The translations under genes were made by a program, and so were the position numbers. Under the pieces are notes generated by a model. It had not been told where the DNA came from, made no database searches, and saw nothing but the letters and a program-made list of their open reading frames with translations. A DNA stretch of 64,000 nucleotides from Glutinoglossum americanum (taxonomy: Eukaryota; Ascomycota; Geoglossomycetes; Geoglossales; Geoglossaceae), in the NCBI GenBank assembly GCA_020080175.1, contig JAGHQL010000015.1, positions 124,001 to 188,000 on the forward strand. The letters run 5' to 3'. Positions 45,490-55,888 of the stretch are shown here, piece after piece (the stretch's first letter is position 1; each line of letters begins with the position of its first letter).

Positions 45490-46485
45490 TGAAGAGCGAC
45501 TGCTATGTGAGAGATAGCACATCGTTGTGAAGAGACAGGTTCTGCACGGTTCCTTTTGGGTTAAAGGTGGGCCCTGAGGCGGCGGTGGGAATTGACAGGT
45601 GAAAAAGGCGTTAAGCTATGAGGGGACGGGAGAGGGTGAAAGCTTGGATCCAAATTGAAATGGAACCACTAATTGAACTATGGAATGAATGACGCTTGAA
45701 TTCAGAAGCGTTCTCAGCGACAAATAGACATTCCGGGTGACGTCGTAGGCTCCGAAAGACTGACGTCCTTTCTATGTGTTGTTAATCCCTCCCAATAAAT
45801 AAAAAAAATACATGCATGATAGTCTGTCTCCCCCCTGATCCCGCACGTGGAGTTAGCAGAGTACTACGCACATACGAACTTTTCTCCTAAACATCCTAGT
45901 GCAGGTAACGTCCCACATCTCGTCACCGCCTCTCTCCTCCCCTCCCAAAAAAGCAAAGAAAAACCATAAAAGGCCCAATCCCCCCCGTACCTACTCCCGC
46001 ATGGATATATAGCACCCGTATGTACTCTCCCACGCCGTACGTATCTCCCCCCTACATGCCCTCGCGGCAACACCGAAAAAAGCCGTGTCAGGAAAAAAAA
46101 AAAAAAAAAAAAAAAAAAAGGAAAGAAGTAAATAAAATATTGGTTCGTACCGGCTGTGCCATTCGCTGTGCGCGTCGGGAAGCGCGGCAGCCGATCCTCG
46201 TGTTTTCGCGTCGCTTGCGTGTTCGAGCGGGGGCGCTCGTGTATGCGCGGTTCGCGGTGGCATCATCATGACGGCCGGCCGGGGAGAGCGGGTGGGTTCG
46301 CGTGAGTCACATATGGAGTGGGGAGAGGGGGTGTGTGGGTGTATATAAGAAGGGGGGGTTGTGTGGGGTGTTGGGGTGTTGGCGACTACGGCGTATTGCT
46401 TGATGCCGTCGTGAAGCTGGGCATATCCACGCTATCTGTCTGTCTATCTGCCTGCCCGTCCCAATCGATTGCCCCGCCCGGTCCG
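45490..46485. other. Intergenic region with a 27-nt A-run
   Basis: Holds the RING gene 3' end and the GFA promoter. An uninterrupted A-run covers 46093-46119. A TATA box is listed separately. Confidence 0.5.
46342..46349 (+). promoter_or_regulatory. TATA box of the GFA-family gene
   Basis: TATATAAG lies 137 bp before the start codon in a G-rich stretch. Position and sequence suit a core promoter element. Confidence 0.5.
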
Positions 46486-47137
46486 ATGGCTTCGTCGGTA
46501 GCTGCGGCAAACCCGCCCGTCGAGGGGACGGGGATGCCGTCTCCGCCCGTGCTCTCGGGGGGTTGTCTGTGCGGGGAGATCCGCTATGAGATATCCTTCC
46601 CTGAGCCCGTGACGCAGTGGCCGCCTGATGTAAGTCTCCTCCTTTCCCGTCCAGGAAAAAACCCCGCACGCACCCATCGCCCCCTCCCCCCCGCTGACAG
46701 CCCGTCGCCTTCAGTCGCATACCTGCCAATGCACGCAATGCCGGAAGTTCACCGGTTCCCTGATCCCCCCGCTCGTCCAGCTCCACCCGTCGCAGCTCAG
46801 CTGGAAAAAACCCGCCCCTGACTCGCTGTCCCCCTACGCGGAGTTCAATAGCAGCCCGCACTGCTTCAGGGGGTTTTGTCGTAATTGTGGGTCTTCGTTG
46901 ACCTGGCGCGACGAGAGGGTTGGGGAGGAGATTGAGATCTTTTTGGGGAGTTTGGACCAGAAGTGGGTTGTGGGCGAGGAGGGAGACGGTGGGGTTGGGA
47001 AAGATGTTGGGGAGAGGGTTTGTAAGCCGACGGGCGGAAGGCTGTGGTGGAGGAATGTGGTTAAGGGGGTTACAGATTTGGGGGATGAGGAGAGGTGGTG
47101 GGAGAACAGGACTGGTGGAAAACGGGTTGAGGAGTGA
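46486..47137 (+). CDS. GFA (glutathione-dependent formaldehyde-activating-like, Mss4 fold) protein
   Basis: Exons 46486-46629 and 46715-47137 (85-bp intron, phase 0) encode 188 aa. The zinc-binding pattern of the GFA/CENP-V family is complete: CLCGEIRYE near residue 27, CQCTQCRKFTGS just after the intron, and FCRNCGSSLTW near 108. The name is historical: bacterial Gfa was linked to S-hydroxymethylglutathione formation, but most fungal members have no proven activity. Between the second and third motifs the sequence follows the usual beta-sheet pattern (PLVQLHPSQLSWKKP). No targeting signal is visible, so a cytosolic location is likely. The 20 or so Ala/Pro-rich residues before the fold are probably disordered. 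Confidence 0.92.
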
Positions 47138-47371
47138 ATGTGGAGTTGGAGGTTTTTTTTTTCTTTTTAACTTCTCGCGATATTTGAGTAGTTAACCCTC
47201 TTTTACTAGTCGGAATCATGGGAGTATTATATTCTGGTAGCGTAGCTCGTTGTGATTGACCACTTCTAGAAAGCAAGCGTGTTGAACGCCGCTCGCCGCG
47301 TAGAAAGGAAACAGTCTAATGGCCGTCAGGACCCTATGTCAAATGGAAGGTGTTGAATTCTCTCTCGACCG
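47138..47371. other. Short convergent gap
   Basis: Only 234 bp separate the stop codons of the GFA gene (+) and ECT1 (-), so their 3' untranslated regions probably overlap. Confidence 0.4.
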
Positions 47372-48931
47372 TCAGGCTTTGTCACGGTTCGCATCCCTCT
47401 CCATCTCCTCCCTCCTCTTGACAGCATCCTCCCCGATGCCCTTAATACCCTTAAGGCGTTGCCTTTCCTCGTACATCTCTCGACTCTTCATGATTCGCTG
47501 GACGATCTGGCTCGCGTTGACGTCCTTGAAAGGGTGATCGCCGACTTCCCTAAAAATGCCCATTGCCTTGGTCTCCGAGTATGGATCGGACGTGGAGGGC
47601 ATGAAGGAGGTGGGGCCGTGATATACGGTTGTGGGTAGGCCGTAAGGAATGCTGGAGAGGTATGCGCGAGTGGGGATGAAGGGTGCGGAGAAGATAATAG
47701 AGTGTATATACTGTCATGATTCATTTAGCTGGTGATGAAATAGTCCGAAGGACGACAAAGGAAAAACGTACCTGGCATTGTAGCACACATAGACCTCGTT
47801 CAAATATGTTCATTATGGGGTAGTTGACACCTTTCCAGTAATTGATCACTTCATCGTCATGCACTCCTGCCACGACGTAGACAGGCCCGTAGTCTTCTCC
47901 ATGCTGCGCTATTCGCTGCCGCCGAGCTTCTCCCTCATACCAACCCCGCTGCCGTCCGCTATCCTCACCATCCTTGATAACCAAACGGAGAAATTCGATA
48001 TGACCAGAAGAAAATAGATCGAAACCCCCATCAACGTAGACAATGTGCTGACCAGGCCGAGGGCCTTTCCCCTCTACCAAGTTAACAAACTTACCCTTCT
48101 CTTCTCCGACGTGGCCTGCCCTAGCGCCAACCGAGGTGCTCCACGTCCAGACTTCTGGTCCGGGTTTAAGTCCTGTTTCATCGCTCGCATATTCTTTTAT
48201 CCTCTGTCGCATTTCCTCGCCCCGCCTCCGCCGTTCGTCTTCGCTGCCCGGGCCCTCTTCACCGCCCAGCACATTCGTCAGCGATTTGATGAAGTGGACC
48301 CTGGTACACAGGAGCATTCGACCGACAAGGTCCGTGGTCGAGATTCCGGGAGTGCGTTTAACGACAAGGAAGCGGCCGGCCGCTTTCACGTGTCGATAGC
48401 AGTCCTGCCCGCTACTATCAGAGGTTATGTCATCCCCGTGGACGACGTAATAGCATCCGTAATGAGATATCCACGGAAGTGAAGTGACGTAGGGAGCGTA
48501 GGGAACGGAGAGCGTGGCCCAGCGGCACGCATCGACCGCGGAAATGCTCTCGGAGAGTTAGCCACGCGAAGGAATAGCTTATCCAGACAGTAGAGGAGCA
48601 TACCGCTCCTCAAGAGTCATGACAGTTGGACCCTTGTTCTCCATGATCTCTTCGTCGGAATGGACGCCAACAAGCAATTCCTTGCCAAGTCGACGTGCCT
48701 GCAGCATCGCACCAGCATGGCCTGCACCATCACGGTCGCATGTCAGCAGCTACCATTACCTCACAGAATTTGATACGGGATACATTAGAAAAAACAATCA
48801 TTCGCACCGTGGTGGCTGAAGTCGAAGCAGCCGTCAACCCATATCCGATCCTTGGAGACCGGAACGTCCCCTTGGGGATCTACAGGCCATTGACTCGGCG
48901 CAGGGATCTCTGAAGCATCGCTATCGCCCAT
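47372..48931 (-). CDS. ECT1: CTP:phosphoethanolamine cytidylyltransferase (ECT1)
   Basis: Complement of 48808-48931, 48604-48721, 47772-48546 and 47372-47710; 451 aa, all phases consistent. It makes CDP-ethanolamine, the rate-limiting step of the Kennedy pathway to phosphatidylethanolamine. It has the two cytidylyltransferase halves of the family. The N-terminal half holds WVDGCFDFSHHGHAGAM, with the HxGH nucleotide-binding motif rebuilt across intron 1, then LLVGVHSDEEI and AVDACRWATLSVPYAPYVT. The C-terminal half has YVDGGFDLFSSGHIEFL, where the first His of HxGH is Ser, as usual in this enzyme's second domain. The start is the only ATG before the conserved region. ECT1 supplies the lipid precursor also needed by mitochondria; it is cytosolic. 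Confidence 0.96.
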
Positions 48932-49560
48932 ACCTTCCTCTTCAGCGACGAAGGACTCGGTTTAGGTTATGGAGCACGACGTTGGTGTTTCGTTGCGTTG
49001 TTAATTGTGTTGCTCGCGAAATTTATCTGTCCTGCCCATGTTCGTATGTGTGGCGGTCTCAATCGGGCCATTCAGGTGGATGCCTGCTAAGGTACAGGCG
49101 TCAGGATAAGATTAAAAACGGTCATGGTTCACCAATCAGCCAGGCATTGGCGGGCGGTGTTGCTCCCCTGATCCACAGCACCAAAACACGTCGTACAAGC
49201 CCTGTTTCAAATCTCTCTCGAAGACGGTGGCGTAGAACATACATTAAACGCTACAAAAGCTCGTCGATGTCCATTAAAATTCTCAAGCGCTCTCCCCATC
49301 CCCCCTTGACGTACACTGCATAGAAAGGGTCCCAGCGTCGTGATTGCGCTTTTGCGCGCCGTAGCGACACTTTTCACGTTGAGCGAACACGCACCCTGCC
49401 GTGCATGCACCTTTCCAATAGAGCTGTCCCGCTGTGCCTGTACTTGTACCTATCTGGCTGGAGGTCATAATCGGGGGAGTCAGGCCTCCGACCGCCTTGC
49501 CGTCGGGACGAGAGCCCTTGTCGCTAATTGCATAAACGCGCGTGGGAAACCCAAGAAAAT
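48932..49560. promoter_or_regulatory. Divergent promoter region (ECT1 / unknown gene)
   Basis: Start codons of ECT1 (-) and the gene at 49561 (+) point apart. No clear core element was recognised. Confidence 0.4.
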
Positions 49561-51247
49561 ATGCACAAGTCCAGCACCTCGACAACCTCGCAACGCAGTG
49601 GCGGGGGACTCCTTTCAAAGACAGGATCGCTGTTCGGGACAAGGAACGCTGCTGCACGGAAGTCTTCCACGCAGCGTTCTGCGACAAGCCGGCCCGGCAC
49701 AAGCGGTGGTGACAGTTCGACCTACGTGAAAGATCCTGGGTGGCAGGCTTTCGATCCCTTCTCCCCGATTGAAGGGCCTCCCGGGCTCAGGCGCACAACG
49801 TCGACCAGGTCCGCCAAAGATCTTAAGCAAGACTCCACGTCTCGCGGATATAGAGCCAGAACCCCTTCCATAAGTACGGTAGTGGTCGAAAAGTTGACGG
49901 AGGAGGAGCAAACGGCGAACGCCAGTAACAGCCTCACAAACGCCCCCACAACATCCTTACGGCATCGATCTTCGCTTTCCTCTTCTTCCACGCGCAGAAA
50001 GCTATCGATCAGCCGTCAGAAATCAGCCGACAGCTTTCGCGCTTTACTGTCAAAACCCACTCCTGCCAATCCATCCGAGTCCACTCAGACTAGTCGAGTC
50101 CCTGCAGCGACGCTCAATAACCCAATGTTTGCGACTACCACTCAAACAGCCGGGGGGGGGACCTTTGGATTCGGGGTTCACAAAGCCCCCGAGCCGGGAA
50201 AACCTCCAAGTACCTCTCACTCGAACGTTAGTTTTCCAGCCAGCGGTGGGATTGGCCCGGGTGTTCCAGTAGTGGCTACGAATGGTCTGGCTAGCCCACA
50301 CGTGGTATATCAACATATCCATGAGATGGCGTCAAAGAGGATATCCACCCTAGATTACCTTAGAAAAGCGTAAGTCTAGGTATTTCTATTAAACTTTAAT
50401 CTAAGTCATCCGATAACAGTAGCGCTTATCCGCCTCATCTTGACTCATCTAATTTCCTGTCACTTCATCTCTGACTATATATGACTAACGCCATCACAGA
50501 CACGAAGGCCGAGTCTACTGGTTCAACACTCTGCTATTCACTAAACAAGATTTAGCAAAGATATCTTACTTTGACCCCAAGAAACTCTCCCGTCGCGCAA
50601 CGAATTATCTTCTTCTCGGCCTATCAATACCCACCATCCTAGACCTTAACTCACAAAACCCGTTAGAATACCTCCGAGCCCTAAACGCCCTACTTACCGA
50701 GTTCGAGAATTTCCAGCAGGTGCATCCCCCTGATGGTACCATAACATCATCATTATCTAGAGCAAGATTACCTGCCATGTTCAAACGCGCCACACATTCC
50801 ACGGGGGGTAAAGGTCGACGGACAAGCTCAGCAACCGAAATAGGTTTACCGATGACCACCAGTGATTCTGGCGAGATCAAGTCCATAGTCAGCGGTATGA
50901 GTGCCGCCGGCACAAACTCATCCTTTCCAAGTAACGACCCGGAGCTCCTCCCTGGAGAGGAATACACACACCTCCTTACTCCCTCTTTACCGTTCGACCC
51001 AGACTTTTACGAGACCTTCGCGACGCTGTGCGATGTCCTCATTGATTGCTACACACGCATCATGAATCTTATCAATTCCCCGGCCATATGTACGCCTGGA
51101 GTGGGCGAGATGTTCACCAAAGCGGACGCGAGGGTTCGGAAAGTGATAGTGGCGGGGGTGGTGAGGGAGTTCGAGGATTGGAGTCGCACGAGCGTGAAAA
51201 CAGAGATTGGAGGAGTGGGGAAAGTCGTGTTGGGCGGTTTAATATGA
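49561..51247 (+). CDS. Conserved-looking protein of unknown function
   Basis: Exons 49561-50369 and 50500-51247 (130-bp intron) encode 518 aa. The first 240 residues are disordered and rich in Ser, Thr and Arg (SLSSSSTRRKLSISRQKSAD). Just before the intron a helical segment begins, VVYQHIHEMASKRISTLDYL, which continues after it as KAHEGRVYWFNTLLFTKQDL. Then RRATNYLLLGLSIPTILDLN and LEYLRALNALLTEFENFQQV. Near residue 425 LTPSLPFDPDFYETFATLCD and IDCYTRIMNLI form a second helical block that ends close to the C-terminus. The folded part looks all-alpha and well ordered, so it is a real protein, but I do not recognise the family. No signal peptide or membrane span is visible. Confidence 0.82.
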
Positions 51248-51849
51248 TTTTCTTCTTCGATGAATGAAAATATGCCCTGAATACCCTTCTAATGCTGATT
51301 ACGACTAGAATGTGCGGGCAGGCGTTTTATTGGAGCGGTTTTCTGTGCTCGGAGGCTTAATTTTTTTCTAATATATCAGCCTTCATCAGCAACCCCAAGT
51401 ATGACCTTTTAAATACGGAACTAGAGGGGGGGGGGAGGGGTTCTCTCGAAGGCAGATTGAGAACCCTGGACATTCATCAAGGTCTTTTGTAAATGGCTCG
51501 AAGCTCTATAGACAAACACCGAAGTTGATAATACAGGTAGCTCTGGTATGAACGAGATAGGAACTTTCCTCCTGGCACATACACACACACGAAAAGCCGC
51601 GTACGCCTCAGCTCCCGCACAGCAAACCTTTTTTATTTCACGTAAAGACCCGTTAGCCCTTCTAAACCCCCGTATAATAATAAAAAGAAGAAAAGCAGGC
51701 CAAGCAGGTAGATATGCACGCACAGCGAACACCCATAAGAAATATATAAAAAAAGCATGCCGAATCAAACCGGCCAGCACGTGGGGATGGTGGGTCTCCT
51801 CGAGCCAAACCCGCAGGAGTCACGGATGATGACGAGGGCACCCCCTTCC
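51248..51849. other. Convergent intergenic region
   Basis: Holds the 3' ends of the gene at 49561 (+) and the gene at 51850 (-). Contains a G-run at 51427-51438. No gene seen. Confidence 0.4.
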
Positions 51850-52700
51850 TTACATGTCAGATATCAACGTGAGGAATTTCTTCTGCTGGGTTTTGCGGTG
51901 GAGGTCGAGTTCCTAGAGAGAGAAGAGGGGGGTAAGAGAGGGGTTAGCCAAGGCAGAAAGGTGGGGGCTATTTTTTTATTATTTTTTATTTTATTTTTTT
52001 GGGTGTGTGTGTGGTGGTGGGCGGTTATTTCATGGGATAGGGGGGCGGGGCGGGGGCGGTTTGGTGTGCACACCTTCTCACTCTCCTTCATCACATGAAG
52101 CGTGTCTTGCACGCATTGCTTGACTTCTCCCTCCGCGTCCTCGAACGCGTCAGTGGATCCCTGATCCTTCGCGGTCCCCGTCGCCGCGGCGAAGATGGAT
52201 GTTAGTTCCTCTTGCACGAGGGTCCATTCGTCCCAGAGTGCGGCGATCTCGGCTTGTTGGGTTTGGATTTGGGACCTGAAGGCTTGGATGCGTGCGCCGA
52301 GGACGAGGGGTTTGGGGGGTGGTTGTTGTTGTTGTTGTTGTTGTTGAGGGGCTTCGTGGTGGTCTTTGGCGGTTACGGTGTAGGTTTCGGCGGCAAAGGG
52401 GGTGAGGAGGTTGGACTTTTGGGCGAGGAGAGTGGTGGAGATGGTGGTGAAGTGGGTTCTTGTAGCTTTGAGGGAGGCGAGGGCGTTGGTGTGGGACTGA
52501 GCGAGCGTGGTGTTGTGGCTGGTAAGGATGTGTGCGCGGGAGGCGGAGACTGCTTTCTTGAAGGCGGAAACGTGAGAGTTAGTGTGGCCAGGTTTGTTTG
52601 GTTTGAAGATCCTGGAGGTGGAGATGGTCTGTTTCGGCTTTCTGGTTGGCTTAGACGGTTTGGCAAGCTTGGGAGGTTTAGATTGGGCGCGTCGAGCCAT
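51850..52700 (-). CDS. Small basic helical protein of unknown function
   Basis: Complement of 52074-52700 and 51850-51912 (161-bp intron, phase 0); 229 aa. The start chosen is the ATG of MARRAQSKPPK; the frame is open further upstream to 52823, so a longer form is possible. The first 40 residues are Lys/Pro-rich with basic clusters (KPSKPTRKPKQ), which resembles a nuclear signal. Residues 45-100 look helical. An eight-Gln run encoded by a GTT-strand repeat and three Pro follow. Then comes a clear coiled coil (RIQAFRSQIQTQQAEIAALW). The second exon adds the helical end ELDLHRKTQQKKFLTLISDM. The shape suggests a subunit of a nuclear complex, which is inference only. Confidence 0.72.
52322..52345. 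repeat. GTT/CAA trinucleotide repeat coding poly-Gln
   Basis: Eight consecutive CAA codons read on the minus strand, inside the gene at 51850-52700. Confidence 0.85.
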
Positions 52701-52962
52701 TGTTGGTGGAAGGGCGCTTGGAAAGCTTCCCGGTACACCAGCTTGGAGAATCGGAGCCTGAGGTGAAGGCGCGAGAACCAGATTGTACCCGTTCTCGTTA
52801 AAGCTGTAGACTAGGGCAAGCAACCCTAAGGCCTACTCTTGACGCAGAAACGTTCAATCGCGGTTTGTAGAGGTGATAGCTGTCAAAAATGCGGTAAAAA
52901 ACCTGTTTTACATTACTGCCAGTATGTATGTACATTCGCACCAGATCCTAACGCCTCGCGCT

Positions 52963-53586
52963 CTAAGTGTCACTCGGGGCCTCTGCTGCGACGAGGACCT
53001 TTGCGTCCTCGAGCAGCTTCGCCAATTCCCCGTTTTGATGCATTGACACGAGGATATCGCACCCGCCAATGAAGTTCTTATCGACGTAGAGCTGCGGTAT
53101 CGTCGGCCAGTCTGAAAACTCCTTGATGCCTTTTACCAAAACTCAATCAGCGATTGCGCGGCCATAACGAAATTCCAAGCCATCGTGCACAGGGCGCCCA
53201 CCTTGTCTCAATTCCGCATCCTCCAGCACGTTAAACGCGGTAAACTTAGCCGGGTCCACGCCTTGCAAACCAAGAATCTGGATGCTAGCTCGCGAGAAGC
53301 CGCACTGCGGCGTCTCTGGAGTCCCCTTCATGAATAGAACGACAGGTGCAGACGCAACAGCCTTCTCGATGGCATGCCTAGTTTCTGTGGAGAGGAAACG
53401 GAATGCAAGCGGTGTCAGGCGGGCAAAGGGGTGGAGAGGATTCGGGGGGACGCGCGGTCGAATGGCCGGTGACGTATGGCGAAAAAACTTTTATTTTGGT
53501 ATTAGTAGGAAGGAGTCGCGGCCTGCATGCAGCTGGTTTGATGGGGGCCGACTACGCACCGGCGAGACAGCTCTGGACAGCATCAT
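52963..53586 (-). CDS. GRX5: Monothiol glutaredoxin Grx5, mitochondrial
   Basis: Complement of 53560-53586, 53202-53487 and 52963-53129; 159 aa, all phases consistent. It hands Fe-S clusters from the mitochondrial scaffold to carriers and apo-proteins. The monothiol active site is PQCGFSRA; glutathione contacts are in WPTIPQLYV and GGCDILV. The presequence is spread over a 27-nt first exon (MMLSRAVSP) and the start of exon 2, which reads [20 protein letters not shown]. The branch point of intron 1 looks like CTACTAATAC. The tiny first exon is my best phase-consistent solution; its exact borders are less certain than the rest. The gene shares a 463-bp divergent region with the PPC decarboxylase gene. 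Confidence 0.93.
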
Positions 53587-54049
53587 AGGAAGACAATAGG
53601 GTTCGGGAGGATTATTGGAGACTTGACTCGAGGGTAAACTCCGTGTAATCAGCACTACGACAATTCAGCTTGCAAGAAAAACAAAAAAATAGCCAGAAGC
53701 GATGGGGGACGCGGTGCCAAGACAGGAGAGACAAGCGGTGGCCAAACCGCGCGGCGAATCATGGATGTTTCAGTCAGTTTCAGTGAGATGCGAAAATCCA
53801 GTACTTACGGCGCAGAGGGCGACGGCGCAAGAGAAGTCCAGCGCGCAGAACTCCCTGCGTACATACAGAGGTCCAGAACTCAGAGGCGTTGTCCTCCTGA
53901 TTAATGACAACGTCCGAAGGGGGTTTGACCAGGTATAAAATCACGTCAGCAGAACCCAGAACATACTCTCTACTCCCTACTCCCTACTCTCTCACTCTCC
54001 CTCTCTCCCTCTCTCTTTCTCTCTCTCATCAGCAGGCTGCATTATCTCC
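53587..54049. promoter_or_regulatory. Divergent promoter region (GRX5 / PPCDC)
   Basis: Contains a TATA box for PPCDC and a pyrimidine-rich tract at about 53966-54029 (CTCCCTACTCC-like and CTCT repeats) just before its start codon. CT-rich leaders are common in strongly transcribed fungal genes. Confidence 0.55.
53934..53940 (+). promoter_or_regulatory. TATA box of the PPCDC gene
   Basis: TATAAAA lies 110 bp upstream of the start codon, followed by a CT-rich tract. Confidence 0.55.
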
Positions 54050-54814
54050 ATGTCAAATAGCACAATGTTCAATCCAGGAGTCGCTCTACCCGCTCGTCAC
54101 CCCGCCAGCATCTCTACCCCTCTCGTCGCCGAGGAGTACGCGAACGATGGAAAACACCACCTTCTTCTATGCGCCAGCGGCTCCGTCGCAACCATCAAGC
54201 TACCCCACATCGTCCAAGCGCTCTCTCACCACCGAAATCTCTCTATTCGAATCCTCCTCACTAAATCCGCCGAGAAGTTCCTCGACGGCCAGAGCCGAGA
54301 ACAACCTCCTGCCAAATCCTTGAACCTATTCACAAACGTCGACGGCGTCTACCACGACGAGGATGAATGGAACCGCCCTTGGACCAGAGGCGGCGGAATT
54401 CTCCATATTGAGTTGCGTAGGTGGTGCGATCTGATGGTCATCGCGCCACTGTCTGCGAATTCAATGGCGAAGATTGTGGGCGGCCTAGCTGATAACCTCC
54501 TCACGTCAGTAGTCCGAGCGTGGGACACGACCGGGGAGATGCAATTGGGCCAGATTCCGAAGCGGATCGTCGTCGCGCCGGCCATGAACACCGCAATGTG
54601 GAAACACCCTGTTACGAGGAAGCACATTAGAGTTCTCGAAGACGAATGGGGAGTCGATGGGCACGGAACCGGCTGGATCGAGGTTCTGAGGCCTATCGAG
54701 AAAGAATTGGCATGTGGCGGCGTTGGGGACGGCGCCATGCGGGAATGGGGAGACATCGTCAAGCTGATCGAGTTGAGATTGGGCTTGAACGAAGACTGGG
54801 GTTGCGACGACTAG
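54050..54814 (+). CDS. Phosphopantothenoylcysteine decarboxylase (coenzyme A synthesis)
   Basis: Intronless, 254 aa. It is an FMN enzyme that decarboxylates 4'-phosphopantothenoylcysteine to 4'-phosphopantetheine, the third step of CoA synthesis. Family marks: the flavin-binding start LLLCASGSVATIKLP, the catalytic His in GGILHIELRRWCDLMVIAPL, the substrate-binding PAMNTAMW, and the active-site Cys in LACGGVGDGAM. In most members this last loop reads ACGD; here Gly replaces that Asp, a minor change to note. The length fits a single-function decarboxylase with a 30-residue N-terminal extension and not a Hal3-type phosphatase inhibitor, because the long acidic tail of Hal3 is absent. TATA box and CT-rich leader precede it. 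Confidence 0.94.
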   Translation: MSNSTMFNPGVALPARHPASISTPLVAEEYANDGKHHLLLCASGSVATIKLPHIVQALSHHRNLSIRILLTKSAEKFLDGQSREQPPAKSLNLFTNVDGVYHDEDEWNRPWTRGGGILHIELRRWCDLMVIAPLSANSMAKIVGGLADNLLTSVVRAWDTTGEMQLGQIPKRIVVAPAMNTAMWKHPVTRKHIRVLEDEWGVDGHGTGWIEVLRPIEKELACGGVGDGAMREWGDIVKLIELRLGLNEDWGCDD

Positions 54815-55888
54815 AGACGCAGGTGTCCATCCCGGAGAGGCACCGGGACCCGACAATCTACGGGTTCCTCTCTGGGTCTCGCATCTCGGACACTTGGGAA
54901 AACACTCCCATCGACTCCTCGCGGGCCGAGAGGCACTTGTCCTTAACGAACAGAAATGAAACGAAACGAAACGGAACGGAACGAAATCCCCGGGGATCTA
55001 GAAAAGCCGACATGGTCAGTCGCTACAATTTTACCTACGAATCGCGAGTACTAGGTATGGTGTTTTTCTTGGTTTGAGGCGTGGTGTATGTATGTATGTA
55101 CAAGGGTGGCGGCGGTAGCAGGACAACCCCCTCCACGAACACAACGGTAGCCTTCCCCCTGAGCCGGCGCGGGTTTTCTCTTTTTCTTTCTTCTTCTTCT
55201 TCCCTTCTTCCCCTAGAGCGGAACCCATCCTCCCCCCGTTTAGATAGGGAGGAGGGGGGGGGGGGGGGGTGTGACATGTATAAATCCGAATCCACCTGTA
55301 TTGTCCTACGAATAAATAAAAATCCAATGGGGATGACATCATGGCACTCCACGCACAACTAACACAAAACGAGTGACGTCTCCGGGAACCCTCCTCCTTT
55401 CTTTAATAGATAGCAACAGCCGCGGTGGTCGGAATTCCCAAAAAAAAAAAAAAAGAATGCGAGCAAGCAAGGGGACGCTTGTAATAACAGCCAGCCCTAA
55501 CTCGCCCCGCCTCGAAGCTCCGGAGCAGGGAAGGAGGGAGGGGGTTGGTATGTACACGTCCATTCCACGGTCCCTTCATTTCGGGTGGGGATCAAGGGGG
55601 GGTCTAGGAGCTACCACGTACCCAGCATGCCCCCCCGCTAGAGAGCGTACAGCGATCCGGCGAGCGTACGGGTCTCTCCCTCAGCCATGCGGGATGCGAG
55701 GTGTGATAGAGCTTTTTTTTTTTATTTTTAAGGAATAAATGCTAGAGGACCGGGAAAAAAGAGTAAGAAAAAAATTTTTTTTTTTTTCAAACTAAGGGGG
55801 AATAAAGATCACCTCCGGATATGCTTAGCGGTGAGCGAGATGAAATGGAATATATACCGTCCCCCCCCCCATCGCGCGCTACACGCAA
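54815..55888. other. Convergent intergenic region with homopolymer runs
   Basis: Lies between the PPCDC (+) and aminotransferase (-) stop codons. It contains an ACGAA/ACGGA pentamer repeat near 54957-54985, a 16-nt G-run at 55254-55269 and several A/T-runs. No gene seen. Confidence 0.5.

Noticed and set aside
46093-46119. 27-nt A-run as the tail of a retroposed copy
   Set aside because: No coding or repeat sequence ends at the run and no flanking direct repeats are visible; it is a simple homopolymer.
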